Positions 37,501-52,500 are shown, counted from the first letter of the stretch. The stretch is DNA of 64,000 nt from Phoronis australis (GCA_002633005.1 NMRA01000011.1:1797238-1861237), one strand, 5' to 3'. Translations and numbers: made by a program. Notes: generated by a model not told the origin, from the sequence alone.

Positions 37501-40500
37501 CGTCATAGTCGTAAGCACTACGGGTTTGACTGACGACAGCATCTTCTCATTCTTCTGATTGAGTTCCACCTACATTTGTATACTGGTCCCTGATTTAATG
37601 TTGCCGGGAAAGGGTCTTGCCCCCTCTTTGGTCACGAAAATAAAATAAAATAAACAATAAAATGACACGGAATTAAATTAAGGCATTCATCATGTTGCAG
37701 CTAATGGTGAGCATGTACTTTAACATTAGAAAAGGTTGCAGACCTTTTTCGCAAATGTTTGCACTGATTCTACTAGTGTGTGCCATTTTATACCTGCATG
37801 ATCAAGGTTTCATTGAAGTACTTCAACTCTTTCTTTGTTGGGTTAAGCCAGATGGACACGATAGGGTGGCTTGGATATTTTAAACCTGGTTTTACTAAAG
37901 CCGCCTCCTTGTCTAACGAAAACAGGTTTTCAGAATTTTAAACCAGATTGGTGAAATGCAAATTAGGTTCAAAATTACACCAGGTTTACATGTAGGAAGA
38001 CCAGGCAAAAAGTGATAAAGGATATGTCACGGATTTCTTCGATTGTTTGCATGATGGTAGGGGTTGGTGCCCCAACCTTCATACCCACATTATTTTTTGC
38101 ATGCGCCACCTTGTGGTTGCTATGGGAACGTGTTGTTTTTCTGCCAATTCCAAGCCTTGTTACAGCTACATTTTGGCACTTTTTGCGAACTTACCTTGAG
38201 AATAAAAGTGCGAAATGAGACACTACAATTTTATCACTTTATTAAGGTGTCTTTCAACTTGCCAGCCACAGAAAGTATCACAGATTCAGTTACATTTTAG
38301 CTGTTTTCGAAGGCTATAAATTTAGCTAGTTTGTGGTGATTTTGAAATGTTGAGAATTGCCCTATTTCCTGACTCAATATCTCAGTTTAAGCCAAATTTA
38401 AGACATCAAAACTACAACCAGTGTTTAGACTGATCTTAGCTCTACAAAATAAAACCACAAGTCTAGGCAATCACCCTTCTTCATACCGCATCGCACTCTA
38501 GAAGTAGGGTACCTCACCAAAATTGTACAACTGGCCAATTTCTGCATAGTAACAAATGTATGCGAGGATTCAAAATACACTTTTGAAATCTTAATATAGG
38601 CACTCGAACTTACCAAATGCATATTTGGTACGGAAACCACAAAGCTTTAATTTGGTTACTTGACAGAAAAGAATGAGAAGCACAACAAAGCACGTTGGTT
38701 TCCTTTGACCCAGACGATAACACTGCCAATATGTGCAAGAACTCACTTTTTCAAAATGCATTATGGTTGAGTAAAAAATCTATAAAGTACAAGTCTTCAG
38801 TTATACATAACTGCGAACTCGAATTCTGAAACTTTAATGTGTGGGTCTGATTTTCTCAAAGTCGGATGACCGTGTCCCGACTCATGTCAATTCAACGAAT
38901 TTAATTCTAGAATAAAAAAGCAATAATAGGCGTATTAGTCGGGAAGGAGACAACTGCATCTCTATATATCACCAAAAGTGAAGAAATCCGACAGAAGAGT
39001 AGTCATTCATAAAAAAGAGATATATTGAAACTGTATGGGATAGATGCTGTGAAATGAGGTTAGAAAAACTGATGATCGAATGACGGTGAAATTGGCGTTG
39101 TTTAGTAACTTTTCTTACGTTTGTCATTCTGGAAGGTTCCCGAACAGCCACGTCCAGATATGCATATGGATATCGGAATATTCTCTTCTCATGGATACCA
39201 ATATTTTTTTGTTTTTACCCACAACGCATAGATGTATTTGCGGAAGGTTCGTAGACATTTTCATCAAAAAACAGGAAATTGAGTATTTCACACGCAAAAT
39301 GGCAAAAAATCAGTTCAGAGCTTTTTTGTCATATTTTCAGTGGCGGATTTAGGGAGGGGGCCAATGGGGCCATGCCCCCCCTAAAATTATCCCAGATTTC
39401 AATTGACAGTTCAGGGTGCGGATTGCTGACTAGCATACATGTATGCGCGCACCCAGGGGGCTGGAGGGCGAATGCACAATGAATAGGCCTTGAACAAACC
39501 CCGTTTACATTTATTTTAGTAATAAGGTCCACAAACCCAAAACCCCTGCATCCCTACATTTCAGGCTGGGCGCCCGAAATTCTGGTTATTCCTGTGCCCT
39601 ACCCCCACCCAAAATCAAACTCTTGCATGGATCCGCCCCTGAGTTTAGTATGTAATAATGCTCATTGATGGGTATGCAATGGTGTTTGGTGCTTACCATC
39701 AGTCAGACTTCAAAAATTCAGCAGTCTCGAGAATAATACATGTAGTGTCAGATAATTCATCAAAAAATCATAAGACAATGCATGTGCAGCAAAATGAAAA
39801 TAAAATACACAGACATTCAGACTTCACATAGGTAATCTTGGGTAATCCGCAAAAAAGATTTTGGAACAAAGTTGAGCAATATTTAAAAACTCTCCTGGTT
39901 TAAATTATTGTTTATTGTGTTACACATAGAGGCCAAGGAGAGCAGGTTATACTGTACTTATGCAGTATAACGATAATACGAGAGCACAAAAGTAGTTAGA
40001 GAATAGTAATACTATACTGAGGCTGATATAGGACACAGGCAAATAAGACGCCATAAATCAAGTAAATAGAATAAATGTGGTCACATTTACAAAATGTACA
40101 ATGAGACATATTTAGTCAGCACAGACTACACGTCACGAAATGGAAATAACATTTTGTCTGACTACTTTTGACATACTGTATTTCAAATGTCTCTGAGCCG
40201 TGTATACATGAAATGCGCTACTGCGGCAATTCTATTGACTCAACAATCTTTTGTCGCAGTTCAAATCGATGATCGTCCTCAGCGATACTTTTCATTTCAA
40301 AGGCAACAAATTGTGAAACTTTCCCAGAACGATTGAGTGCTGCTAAACGGGAATAAATTAATCTGCTGAGGAGAGAGTCATTCTTCAAAACATGACTCTG
40401 ACCAGGAGCAATACATTCACAGGATACAGATAATGCTTCTCTGGCTTTCTGTTTGTAACATTGCTTTGAGCTTTCGGCAGATTCATCAATGTCAGTTAGA

Positions 40501-43500
40501 AGCTGGGACCTAACAGGATTGACTCTTTCATAAGAGGCATCAGTGAGAAACTGATTCGACTCATGGATCTTTGGCAAAGGCCTGGGCAGCCAGAATCATG
40601 GTTGGTCCCCTTCTTCTCCACTTGAAAATTTTGCCTGTAAATAATACAATTATACGCAACTTAATCCGTAAACACAAGAATTATATTTTCCATAAACAGC
40701 CTTTCCCCTAAGAATTTATTTTCACCATTCAAAATAGCTTGGTAAGATGGCCACTCGCATTTGCGTGCAACCCTCGTTGTGTACAAGCAGCACTCAAAAC
40801 CAAAGTGTCGTCAATATTAATCAAACTGTGAGTTCACTGTTAAAACCTGGAAAACCATCCGTTTTAATATATAGCATTGCGATGGCTTTGAAAAGCCATA
40901 AAGTTAAGATAAGATCCAACACTCTTCATGCCAAGATGCTGATTGAGAAAATTTTATGTTTTACATGATTTTCAGGCTAAAAGGAATACAATACATCTTC
41001 AATATTTTTAGCCAAATGCACCTTTCAAACTTTGCCTCACTGGTCACTAACGCAACCCGGAGTAACTTTGCAAAGTACTATAAACATCTTGTCATGACCA
41101 ACGTGGAGTACCTAAGCTTTCATTACAAGCAGAGGAATTTTCAAATGTTGACAGGTGTGCTGAAATAACTGGCACAGACCTAAACAGACTGTGCATTTAT
41201 AAACGTAGTTCCTCCCCATAGACATAGTCCGAGGTCTGTTAACGTTATCCATTGACTCACAAGCTCTGGCCCAAACTCATAAAACATAACTTATGCACCC
41301 AAAAATCACAGTTCGTGGAGCCAAATCCGCTTTGACTGAGAGACACAGCTGACAGACAGTAAATACAGCATATACAAAGTGTCTTGTCGGCAAATACAAG
41401 GACAGTGTTACAGTCCATCTGTAGTGTTTCATAGCAGATGAGTTTGTGAGCCAGTCCCCAGTTTTTGAGTCAATGTGCTGTTTACAACCAACGAGCCCTG
41501 TTTATATTTGAGGCAATGTGCGAGCCTTGTAGTTAGCCACTCCTGTAAGTATGGGTAATTTGCGCAGTAAAACTTCCGAGATGCAAAATCCGCTGAATAC
41601 ACGGCATTTTTAGTCGTCTACGAGGTTTATAATCAACCACAATACAGCTGAAATAAAAATCTTCTACTACAACTACTGTTTTGCTATCATTAAATGCTGA
41701 CAAGATGCACTTAATCCAGGAACAAGAATCTCAGAAAAGGTTTCGGGCAACAATACTCCAATTCATTAACTAACTGCTTCCCAGTACTCTTTCTGTGCTA
41801 AACTCAACATCAGTGGCTAACTTCTTTGGTGAACGCTTACAATTTCTGCATAGACTTGCAACAGAATTTTATGGAAAGTAGGCATAACACAACTCCCAAT
41901 AGATTGCTGTATTTTGAATCCCAAAATGTTTTACCCCAGAGTTATTCTTGAAGTTGAATGCTTCAGATATTAGGGACCCCAACAGTGTTATTACTTTAGC
42001 TTTGTTAAATTAGGCCCCACTGTAATGGGGTTCCACTGCATATGTAGAAAATTATATATCTCTGGTTATACCAATACAGCAATGTGACCAATCAGAAGTG
42101 ACAACAGGTGAATTAGATGAGAAATTGATGTCAGCTAGCTAGAAGACCAGGGCTCGATTAAATCTTTTGATAATGGACACCAAATTTCCACTTTTTACAC
42201 ATGCATATTCCTAAAATGGAGTGTATTTCGACAAACCCTAAGTGTTGAGAAAAAGAGAATGTTTTACTAATACAAGGCTGTAGTGGAAGTAGTTACTAAA
42301 ATTACTCTAGTATTCAAGTGTCGCTATTAGTTCATGTAGGGTTGCGCCCTTTGTGGCTCTTTAAAATTTAATTGCTTCCTGGCAAGTCAGAATCTTGAGA
42401 AAGCAAAGAATATACTCAATTCATTATCAACAGGTATAGAGCATTGATGACCTGCACTTGCATAACAACTTACCTGACCCAACTGGAATCGATACATACT
42501 GTTCTTCCAGAAATTCTTTGTTGACTGCATTTCAACTTACATTCCAAACTCAAGCTTGGCCTTGGGTTTAGAGCCTTTCTGATGTTGAAAGTGGGCACAT
42601 ATCTTACTTTTATTTGGCCTCCATCTGACTCCATGCTGAGCTTGATGATTTCAACAAACAGTCATTTCTGGGGGGTAAACTGTTGTAAACAAGCCCACTC
42701 AGACTCTGACAAGAATCAGATGCCACTTTCAGCACTGTCACTGAACTTGACTGGGTCGGTGACTTTAACATGTTTTAAATGGCTTGTTACGGACCTGCTC
42801 CAATCAGTTAGTGCTTCACTTGCTTTCTGCATGATTTCGATGTTCCTTTTTGAAGCTCCACAAATCAGATTTGAAGGATATAATGATGCCAACGAACACA
42901 CTATATTATCTACTTCACTCACCTCAGCAGCCATTTTTTCTTCAGTGATATCAGACACCTGAAGGGCTTTTCATCGAAATGGTAATTCACAATAAAAAGA
43001 ATTCCAATTTTATTGAATTTTATTTGCTAGAAAACAAACCCAAAATTTTAACAACCAATTGAGCCCTTTTAGATCTCAAAACTCAACATTTTCGATGACT
43101 AGTAGCTATTGTTACAAGTGCTCGCTTTGACTGAGGTGGCTTTGAACAGTTGCTCGTTACTATATTAAGACATGTGTTTGCCGGTGGTTTTGAAATCAAT
43201 TATCTATTTTACTAAGATAGATCAAACTCTTCAAAGTGTAACATTTGGCTTCAGCTGAGATTGACTCATTCAAATCTGGGCAATTTTTTTCTTGTTTTTT
43301 GCTTGTATGACCCCATGACCCTTCAAACTCGAAATATGGAATTAAAGGTGCAACTTGACACTTTTATTTTATCATTTTTACGAAGACAATAAGCGACTTT
43401 GTACCAAACAGTGTGTATTTCATGTTCGTGTAGCTTCTGTAATTACTTACAATGTCACAAAAACTGTGATTATCGGGGTGAGTTCTGATAGTGGTTTTCT

Positions 43501-46500
43501 GTGAGAACGGAGGTGCCAACTTTTAAGCTACCTAACGCGATAGAATTTGTTTAAAGTGCATTTTAGTAATTACCATAACAAAGTAAACAAAAATGCATAA
43601 TATGATCCAAATCCGTCACATAGGGTGTATCACCACTGTATGGATTTTTGCCTGGTCTGAAGAGTACTGCACCCTTAAGTTGTCAACCTGGTTTTGTTAA
43701 ACCACCTTTATGAAATCGGCTGCATATGTAGGCTACGAGAACAAAATATAAAAAGTCAATATAACATCTAAATTGAATATAAAGGTACATAAATGTATAC
43801 ATTGAAAAGAAAAATGAACCACTTACAGCTTATACACCAACAAGCACATTCGCAATTATCAAGAATATGAAGTTTTTTAAAGTGAATACTGTTCTAATGT
43901 ACAAAATTTGAAGCTATTCTAAATCAGAGTTTTATTTTCTGCAAACCATCAGGACCAGAATAACAGTCTTTCCACAAAACCATTCGGGAGCCTCAATTTT
44001 ACCTTTGTGCATGTACTCGTAAATGGGACAATTGCTTCCTTTTTAGTGAATAATTTCGTCGCAACACAAACAACCACATCACGAGACAGGAGAAACATTC
44101 TGTGCATATTTTTCAAAAGTTTGTTGCTTCCATGTTTTTGTGGTACTTGCTTCAGGTGTAGATATTGTTTTCCAAGTTTTTAACCGCTCACCGCCAACCT
44201 TTGCATCTCTTGTTGTTAGGCATTTTACATAGGTGACGAGAATGAACGCCTGTCTGGTGTTCAGCGAATGAAAAATCTAACAGCAACTGACAAAATGCTC
44301 CGTAGTACAAATAACTAAAGGGAAGAATCGTCTGTTGGTTTGTTTAATCTCATTAACTTGTTAGAGTGTTCAGCTACAAAAGAGTTTGGGCAAAATATTT
44401 GTTGTACTCTGCATGTAATAATTATGTTTTCAGAGAGTAAAGTAACACCTGCCACGGAAGGTAAGACTGACTGACTGTTAATATTTGACAATACCGAATA
44501 ACAAAGTAAGTAACAGACAAACAAACCTCATTTACACCAAAAATCCTTGTAAGCTTCCAACTGGTGAGCCAATACATCGTGATGTAACGGCGCGTTTATA
44601 TCATTATATTCTAAGTGTTGTGGTACTATTGTATTCCATCAGACTACAAGCCTAAAACTGTATACGTATGTGTAGGCTGCAATCACAATATGTAAATAGT
44701 TACAATTATCTAAATTGAATATTATCGTACATAAATGTACTCATTTAAAGTAACATTAATCATTTACAACATATACACCAAAAGTACATTCAAAATTATG
44801 AATATTTTGTATTTGTTTTAAGTGAATGCTGTTATAATGTACAAAATTTGAAACCTCTCTAAGTCAGAGTTTGAGTTTTATTTTCTGCTAACGATAAGGA
44901 CCTGAATTACAGTCGATGTGCAAAACTTTTCGAGAGCCGCAATTCTACCTCTGTGCATGTTTTCGTAACTCTTACAATTGCTTCCTTTTTCGTAAACAAT
45001 TTCGTCGCAACACAAACAACCACATCACTAGACAGAAGAAACATTCAGTGCATATTTTTCAAAATCTTGTTGCTTGCATGTTTTAGTGGTACTTGAGACT
45101 ACAAGACATGAACTTCATATGTAGATTGCGATAACAGTATATAAATAGTCAATATAACAATATCTATATCGACTACAAAGGCACATAAATGTATACATTG
45201 AAAGGAAATATGAAGCATTGCCAGTATACATAGCAACTGGCATATTCGAAATTATAAAGAAGATGTAGTTGTTTAAAATGATTACTGTTGTAATGTACAA
45301 AATTTGAAGCTGTTCATTGTCCGAGTTACATATTCTTCTAACGATAGGGACCTGAATAACACTATTTCCACAAAACATTTTGGGTTCCTCATTTCTACGA
45401 ATACATTCGTAACTGTGACGACTGCTTTCATTTTAGTGAACAATTTCGTCGCAACAAAGGCAATCACATCACGCAAGAATAAAAAATTATGTCCAGATAT
45501 TTCCAAACCTTGTTGCTTGTATGTTTTTTTGGTATTTCTTTGAAGGGGGAAAATTGTTTTCCAAGTTTCTAACTGCTTACCACTAACCTTTGCATCACTT
45601 GTTGTTTGGCATTCTATATGTATGATGAGAATCAACGTCTGCCTGGCGCTCAACTAATGTAAAAAGTAACAGTAACTGTCGTGAAACCAGTTTAAAATAG
45701 ATCGTTACAAGGACGTGCCATGGAGTTGCAGATACCAATTTCTTCCTCATTGGTGCCTTTTATGAGATGTCGTTTAGCTTTGTACTCATGTGATCGTTAT
45801 TTTACTACGCATTTATCTGCCATATTTATCGTGTCCTCATCGTCAACAAAGAATCGCCATGAAATTTTATAGAAACTTAAGTTTGATTTTTCTGATCGCA
45901 AACTTATCATTAGTAAATCACTAAATAGTTGAAGATTGGTTGACTATAGATGTGTCTGCTGTTTATTTCCTCTGGTATTGTTTAAGATGAGTACAATGTC
46001 TTGTTATACAACTCTAGCATAAATTAGCTTGAAAGTAAAGTTCACCACATGGTGTTATTGCTGTTTGATGTGCATGAAATAGAGTTTTAAATGTTGCTGA
46101 TTTTTTCATTTTAGCAACAAATTCAGCTGCGCCAACTGGAAACATTCACGAGGAAGACGAAGAAAAAGAAGAAGAAGAAAAGTGTGGTACGAGTAAATTC
46201 AAAATGTAACAAATCCGCTATCCGACGAAAACAAACTTTTGACCTGCACCACGAGCCGTAAAAATACTCTTCATCCAGTTCATAACAAATGTATAGACGC
46301 TGAGTTTGGCCAGTAATGAAATATATCAAATAAATACAGAAAAATCAGAAATCGCAACTGGGAATCGAACCACAGGTCTCTAGATTGCCGGTCACGTGTT
46401 CTCACCACTTAGATACTGAGGACCCGAAATCTGTGCGATTACTGTTTACAGCCAACTGTTAAGTCATACATCCCATGAGCGGGGTTTCGCCTTTTTCACA

Positions 46501-49500
46501 AGGGATTTGGACAATTATATATACAATCAGCAAATCCCCGTTCATAAAAGTTTGGCATATGGTGTTTAAGAATAATGTATCTTATACTGGACAACGCACT
46601 GATTTATAACAGGTTAATGAAGTGAAGCTGCACCCTGGGGTTTCGGCAACATGCCTCCTATAAGTCTGAATGGATTTCTTTAAAGCCTATCTTAAATGGT
46701 AACAATAGTTAATTTGGTTCCCAGATGTTGTTAAGAGCATTGCTCTGAGCCCACTTGTGTCATAAATTGTCAAATGTATCGAACTGTTAGGCGTATTAGC
46801 TTGCTTTTGCCTACGTCAATTAATGCGATCACCTTTCAATTCAAACAGCTGCCAATAACACCCCCACGCAATGGTGTCCTATTCAGATCCCTCTTCAATA
46901 CAACTATGATCAGTTTTTTATTGTTTTCCAAGGAACTCACGGTGACGCAACATGGCCAGAAAAGGTACCTTCACCTATCATTTGACGGGCCTATATTTGC
47001 GTGATTGAATTCGCGTTATCTTACTTTGCTAAGGCTTTGGTAGGAACATCTAGTTGAGCCCAATCTAAAAATAACAAAATTCCGTCGAGGTTAGGCTTTA
47101 ATTTTTTTTGGTCCCAATAAGTCTAGCTCAGTGGACCATAGCGTCTAAACGATTACAAGGAAGTCTTCAGTTCAAAACCCGGTGGGGGCAGAAATCTTTT
47201 CAGAATTAACTATAGGTCACGTGACGTGACCAACGAAGTGGTTTTCAGAAGACTTATGATTCCCAGAAGCGTTTTGGAGAAGAGTGCAATAGGCATAGTA
47301 TAAAAATTTCGTATGAATTAGGACACTGAGCGATTTCAGAGACGTTATTTCGAAACAAGCTGAATTTAAGGTTATCTAAAACCTTATTCACAAAAATTAG
47401 CCATTTTTACAAAGTTCAAAAATGTCTAGCAAATATCGTATCTTTATTCTCGGGGAGCTTTAAATGCGAAATATATACCATGTAAGGAGAAAAAAGGTTT
47501 AGCAGAACCACCTTGGTACCGCACAATCACGTGGAAATTTTGGTTACTTCTTATCTGGAGGTCAAGGTTACAGGGCTGTCACTCTAATCGAATCTCCCAA
47601 AATCAGATAAACAGCAGCTTCGTATGTACCCTCAATCCTTGCATTCACAGAGTCGCCATAAGACATAGTCAACGAGTTATACATACTATAAAACAGTGCC
47701 AGGGAAAACAAATACAAAACATAGTTTTGATCCTGAGGGAGATGTGCGTCTGCATGCATATGACCGGGGAGAACGAACGCTCCAAGTCGCTTCTGTGACT
47801 CTGTGGGCACGAACAGGGCAAGTAGTGAAAAGAGATAAATACTCACCCAAGTTCTTCAGTTTGATAGATAACTTGACATTTCGCAGTTTCGATCTCATGA
47901 TAAGGACGTGCTTTAACCACCGACCCGATTTTTGTTATCCAAATCTTACTTGGTTTTGTATCAGTCTTCCAGTGCGTGGTGTGTTTGACAATGAACTGCT
48001 GACCGATCGTTTAGGTTATCTCCAACCTTATTTAGTGGCCTCCAATCTAACTCGGATATCAAAAAATATATATCTTCTGAAAGAACTAAGACCAGGAAAT
48101 ATAAATATTCTTTTTGTATTTATGTGCCATTATTATTTTTACGTAAAAACCTTTTTAAGTCAAAATTTCATTTTTAAGAAAGGTACATTCATAGCAGAAT
48201 AACCCCTTGGTTGATTTTAATGAAACCTTTTTTACCAGTTACCTCAAAAACGCTGTTAGGCATTTTCGATTAGTCTGTTTGTTTGGTTTCTCTGACAAAT
48301 CAACTCTCAAAACGTAAGGTATTTTTGTAAAAAAATTATTTTCTATTCGCCTTTGTAACTTTACGCAAAAATTAGGCCTTTATATCAAAAAATCCTAACA
48401 GCGTATTTGAAATTGATGACTAAATATTAAACTTTTCAGCGAAATCCATCCAACCGTTTTTGAGAACTAATGTTCCTAAGTTCAAATAAAGTCGATTTTG
48501 AAGCCGAGGAAAAAGCGGATTAAACTGGGACACGAGAAATTCTCAAAGTCTTCGGTTAATTATTCGGTGAAAACTTGTTTTCGGATAACCTATACAATCC
48601 TTAACTATGTTTGCTATTTCAACGGTCTCTCGCAATGACAACTGATTTTGCAGTGCGTCACTAACTTCATTATCATTAAATCTCAAATAGACGTATTGTT
48701 CCGACCCAACTTTTACTGTTGTTTACGCCCTACTTTCTACGTAGGTCACAGTTCATAGCCTGTACACGTCACGTGCTGGGAGACTAATACGAAACCAAGA
48801 AAGAAATGGATTACAAGAATCGAATCGGTGGTTAATGTATGTCGTTAGCATGAGATCGAAACATCGAAATGTCAACTTATTAATTGAATTAAGGAATTAG
48901 AGTGAGGATTTATCTTTTTTCACAACTTACTTTTTGTGTTTATGACCACAGAGCCCTGAGGCTACTCGTAGCATTTCTTCCAACGCGCAACGGTCGTATG
49001 CATGTAGACGCACAATTCCCTTAGGATCAAGACTACGTTTTGTGTTCGTTTTCCCCGGCACCATTCTATCATAAGAACACTTAGATGGCTCGATGTTAAG
49101 GCGACTTTGTTAATGAAAGGACTGAGGGTATAGGAAGCTGTTCTGTACCTTGCGGTGATTCGATTTAATTGAAAACCTTTAACTTTTGAATTTGGATAAG
49201 TAGTAAACAAATATCCACGTGGTTGTGCGGTTCCAAGGTGGTATTGCTAAATATTTTTTTCACGCTACGTGGTGTATATTTTGTATTTGAAGTTCCCCGA
49301 GAAAGAAGGTAAAGGATTTTGCTAGACACAAATAAAATATTGTAAAAATGGCCAATAATTGTGCATAAGGTTGGAGATGACCTTAAAGTCCTTATCTTAA
49401 AATGCCAATGTTGCTCCAGTATCCAAATAATTTATAAATAAAATCTAAATCTTAATTTCGATACCCTTTCGTTATATTATTTTCGTCTTTTGTGCCACAA

Positions 49501-52500
49501 GTGTTTTTTACCTGTGTTTGACCCTTTGCTGTGAGCAGATAATTACCGACTGTCATCGGTTATTTCCGTACACACATTTCCGGATCGTCAGTTCAGGAAC
49601 TTGTTTTGAACGCCGCCACTTTTTACTTGTGACTGAATGTGCTATCGCTTGCTCGAAAAGTTATCATTGTTTTATTTTATTAGTGATATCTCGTGATTCG
49701 TTTGTATACATACTGTATAGTTCGTAGTTAGTGGTCATTAAAGTTTTTGGAATTTTACGCGTACTGTTAAAATAGCATTTTTGCTTAGTTCTTGTTGTAG
49801 GACGGTCGAACGTAGAAACCAATTTGAGTCGAATCAATTTTTTTCGTTTTTATTTTTTTTTGCCTTTTGTAAAAGTACTCTCATCAGAAAGTGCATTCTA
49901 CTCAGTAAAAATTGAAAAAAGTATCAAATTCGTGGCATGCAGTGTAAAGTTATTGCAATTTTCGTTGTTAAACTTGGGTCACTTTGTTTGGATCGGGTCG
50001 GCCATCTTGGACGACAGCGGGATAAGTTACGAGTTTAAGACTTTGTGTAAATTGTTTTCGCCAACAATTTACGGTGAAATCTTTACTTACTTTTCTGAAC
50101 GATTCAACAGTTTTCACCAAATTTTAGCCTCGCAGTTGTTACTTATTAAGTGATAAATGTGCTCACAATTCACGTTAGTCGTAGTCTCATTTCTGGCGGC
50201 ACCGACAACAAGGCGATATTTGCTGAACTGAAAGGCATGTTCAACTGATTACTCTGTAATTTATGAAGATTTAACGTTAATACATTTTAGCAACCGTTGT
50301 TTTTGTGAAAAAATATAAGGTATATTCGAATTATTTTATTGCGAATTTCCCATTCAGGTGATCTTACACTAACTAAAGCTAAAAAAATAGTTGAAATAAT
50401 TTTAAAATGGTTTTTTGTTTGACTGTCAACTGCTGTTCAAGGCTTACAGGTAATTAGGTGTCACAAAATGATACATATTTTTCTAAATTTTAATTGCTTT
50501 GAAGTCATGTTTTGTAACTTGTTGTTTTTTAATTCAGGTTATCAAGTTAACAACATAAAGAATCTTAATTAGAGAAATAAGCTATGTTGGATTGTGAAGC
50601 TTCAAGCCTCCAATTCTTGTTCCTTGCAACAGTTGAAAACCAAGTTCACTGGAAGTTTTTCATTTCATTGGTTCTTGCAATTCTGTCATAGAGATTGCCA
50701 CCTCCACTCAAAATATAATTATCGACGTGGTTCAGATGTAAGTTCACTTCCTTCGTACTCACTGCCTTATAAATAAATAATAATAACATTTTCTATTGGA
50801 CTTGTCATACTTACGTGCTTGAACGATCCCCCTATTTGAAGATATGGAAAAAGGTCTACCTCAGTCAGAAAAGTAAGAACTCCTAAAAAAGCAGAAAACG
50901 AGACAAAAGTCCATTAGAAGGCACGAATACCAAAATTTGGCGTCTGCAATTCATAGCTCTTAACATGCCCAGTGAATCTTATAGTAAAAGGTACACATTC
51001 TCAAAAATTCGAGCCCCCTGTTTTTAGGCTTGGTGCGTTCTTGCAAAGTCTGGGCAAATCTCTCTTGAAAGCCAACAACTTTGCACAGTTCGCCAGAAAA
51101 CCCCCAAGTTCTAAATAAACCGAGTTTGAGCGAGCGCTGATACGCCGTAAAATGTAACAATTTCGTAAAATGTAACAATTGTTACATTTCACGTCATTGT
51201 TACATTTAAGTTGCTAAGCCTCTCCTAAAATGTATCAAGTTGTTACATTTTACGTAGTTGTTACATTTCACGTCGAACGCACATGCGAGAAATGTACCAT
51301 TGTTACATTTTACGAAACCCACATCATATTGCAAAGAATATGGCCAAAATCACGATCAAGTGGTATCTGACACTGCCGGGGGGTACTGAAATATTTTTAG
51401 ACGAGGAGCGGTGCCGGAAAATTTTGAATACCTACCCATTTAGAGAGTCGGCTTATACAAAAAAGTGTCCCATTTAGAGACTAATTTGTGTAAAACCTCA
51501 CATTTTCGCACACTTCTGTTCCAGAAATTCAGGAAAGGCACCTTTTGGATATAGTTTTGTCGAAAATGACACCATTTTGGAGAGCATTTTTTCTGTGAAA
51601 AAACACCCTTTTGGGCGGCACTATACATCTTGTATAGGAATGCCCTCCGGGCTGACACGACATGAATTTACTACCTTTACTAATTTTTATTAGTATTACA
51701 TTACTATTACTACTGTTACTACTATCAATGCTATTACTACTGGCACTACTATTACTCGTTATCATTTTTGTTATCCTTATTTTTATAATAATATTTTAAA
51801 AATTATTTAACGAGGACTCAAACATGTTTAGCAAAGTGCTAATACATCATGGACCTCAAAGATTTTAGAAATTATCTCATTTTCTGTTCAATGTTGTCAT
51901 CGGGCTTTCAATATTGGACAGCGAGTGCTGTTACAAAATGATTTTAAACGGGCTCCTAAGTTCAGCTTTAACGATATTGTGGGGAATGTCTTGACAGCTG
52001 TGGATGCAGAGTACGCCTACGTTTTGGAAAAGAGGAGGTTGAGATTTAAATTCTTGTTTAGGCGAGCACCAAATTCAAAAATTGATTACTTCTGACCTAC
52101 ATGTATCGGCAAGCACTGTATTATTTGTAAATATAACTGTGTCCATCTGTAGCTTGCCACGAAGAACTGAATTCAGACCATAAAATTGTCTCTTGTTGAT
52201 AACATTCCTTGTCAAAAACTGGGGATCGTTCAACGATGATTTGTAAGTTCAAAATTGCATTACGTTGAACTCTGGAGGCAGACGTTTTTCGAGAACTAAC
52301 TAGTCAGCTGCGGTCACCGGGTCATTAGAATAGCGGGTAACTGACACACAAGACACGCAACAATTTTATGTGGAATGGGCCCCAATATTCTTAGAAAAAC
52401 AGAATGATTTGAACTAGGTTTCATTGAAAGTTGATTGTATGGAACAAAAACCGCCAACGTCGAAATCAGCGATGTTTAATTTGAGAATTTACTGTAATGC

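Larger units (their letters stand above)
36901..43718. mobile_element. 6.8-kb element with 22-bp terminal inverted repeats inside duplication copy B
   Basis: It begins CGATTTCATAAAGGTGGTTT and ends with the exact complement AAACCACCTTTATGAAATCG. Comparison with copies A and C shows the extra sequence sits within an otherwise continuous repeat unit. Many AAACC(T/A)GGTTT-like motifs crowd the left 250 bp and 37,878-38,000. No target duplication was identified and no transposase recognised. Two decayed minus-strand reading frames (40,218-40,634 and 42,541-42,958) may be its genes. Confidence 0.65.
35590..45675 (+). repeat. ~0.9-kb intragenic tandem duplication carrying the microexon (four copies, one interrupted)
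   Basis: Copy A is 35,590-36,510. Copy B is 36,511-36,900, interrupted by the 6.8-kb element, and resumes 43,719-44,283. Copy C is 44,284-45,092. Copy D is 45,093-45,675 and lacks its first half. Shared markers are CAATCGTCTGTTGGTTTG, the microexon, AGTAAGTAACAGACAAA, AATTTCGTCGCAACACAAAC and CTAACTGCTCACC. Each unit contributes one 27-nt exon except D, which has lost it. Confidence 0.85.

Noticed and set aside
47568-48202. A 168-codon plus frame and a minus frame inside the TTAA element as transposase
   Set aside because: Neither shows catalytic Asp/Glu motifs or a DNA-binding pattern, and the plus frame runs through the end of the nested MITE.
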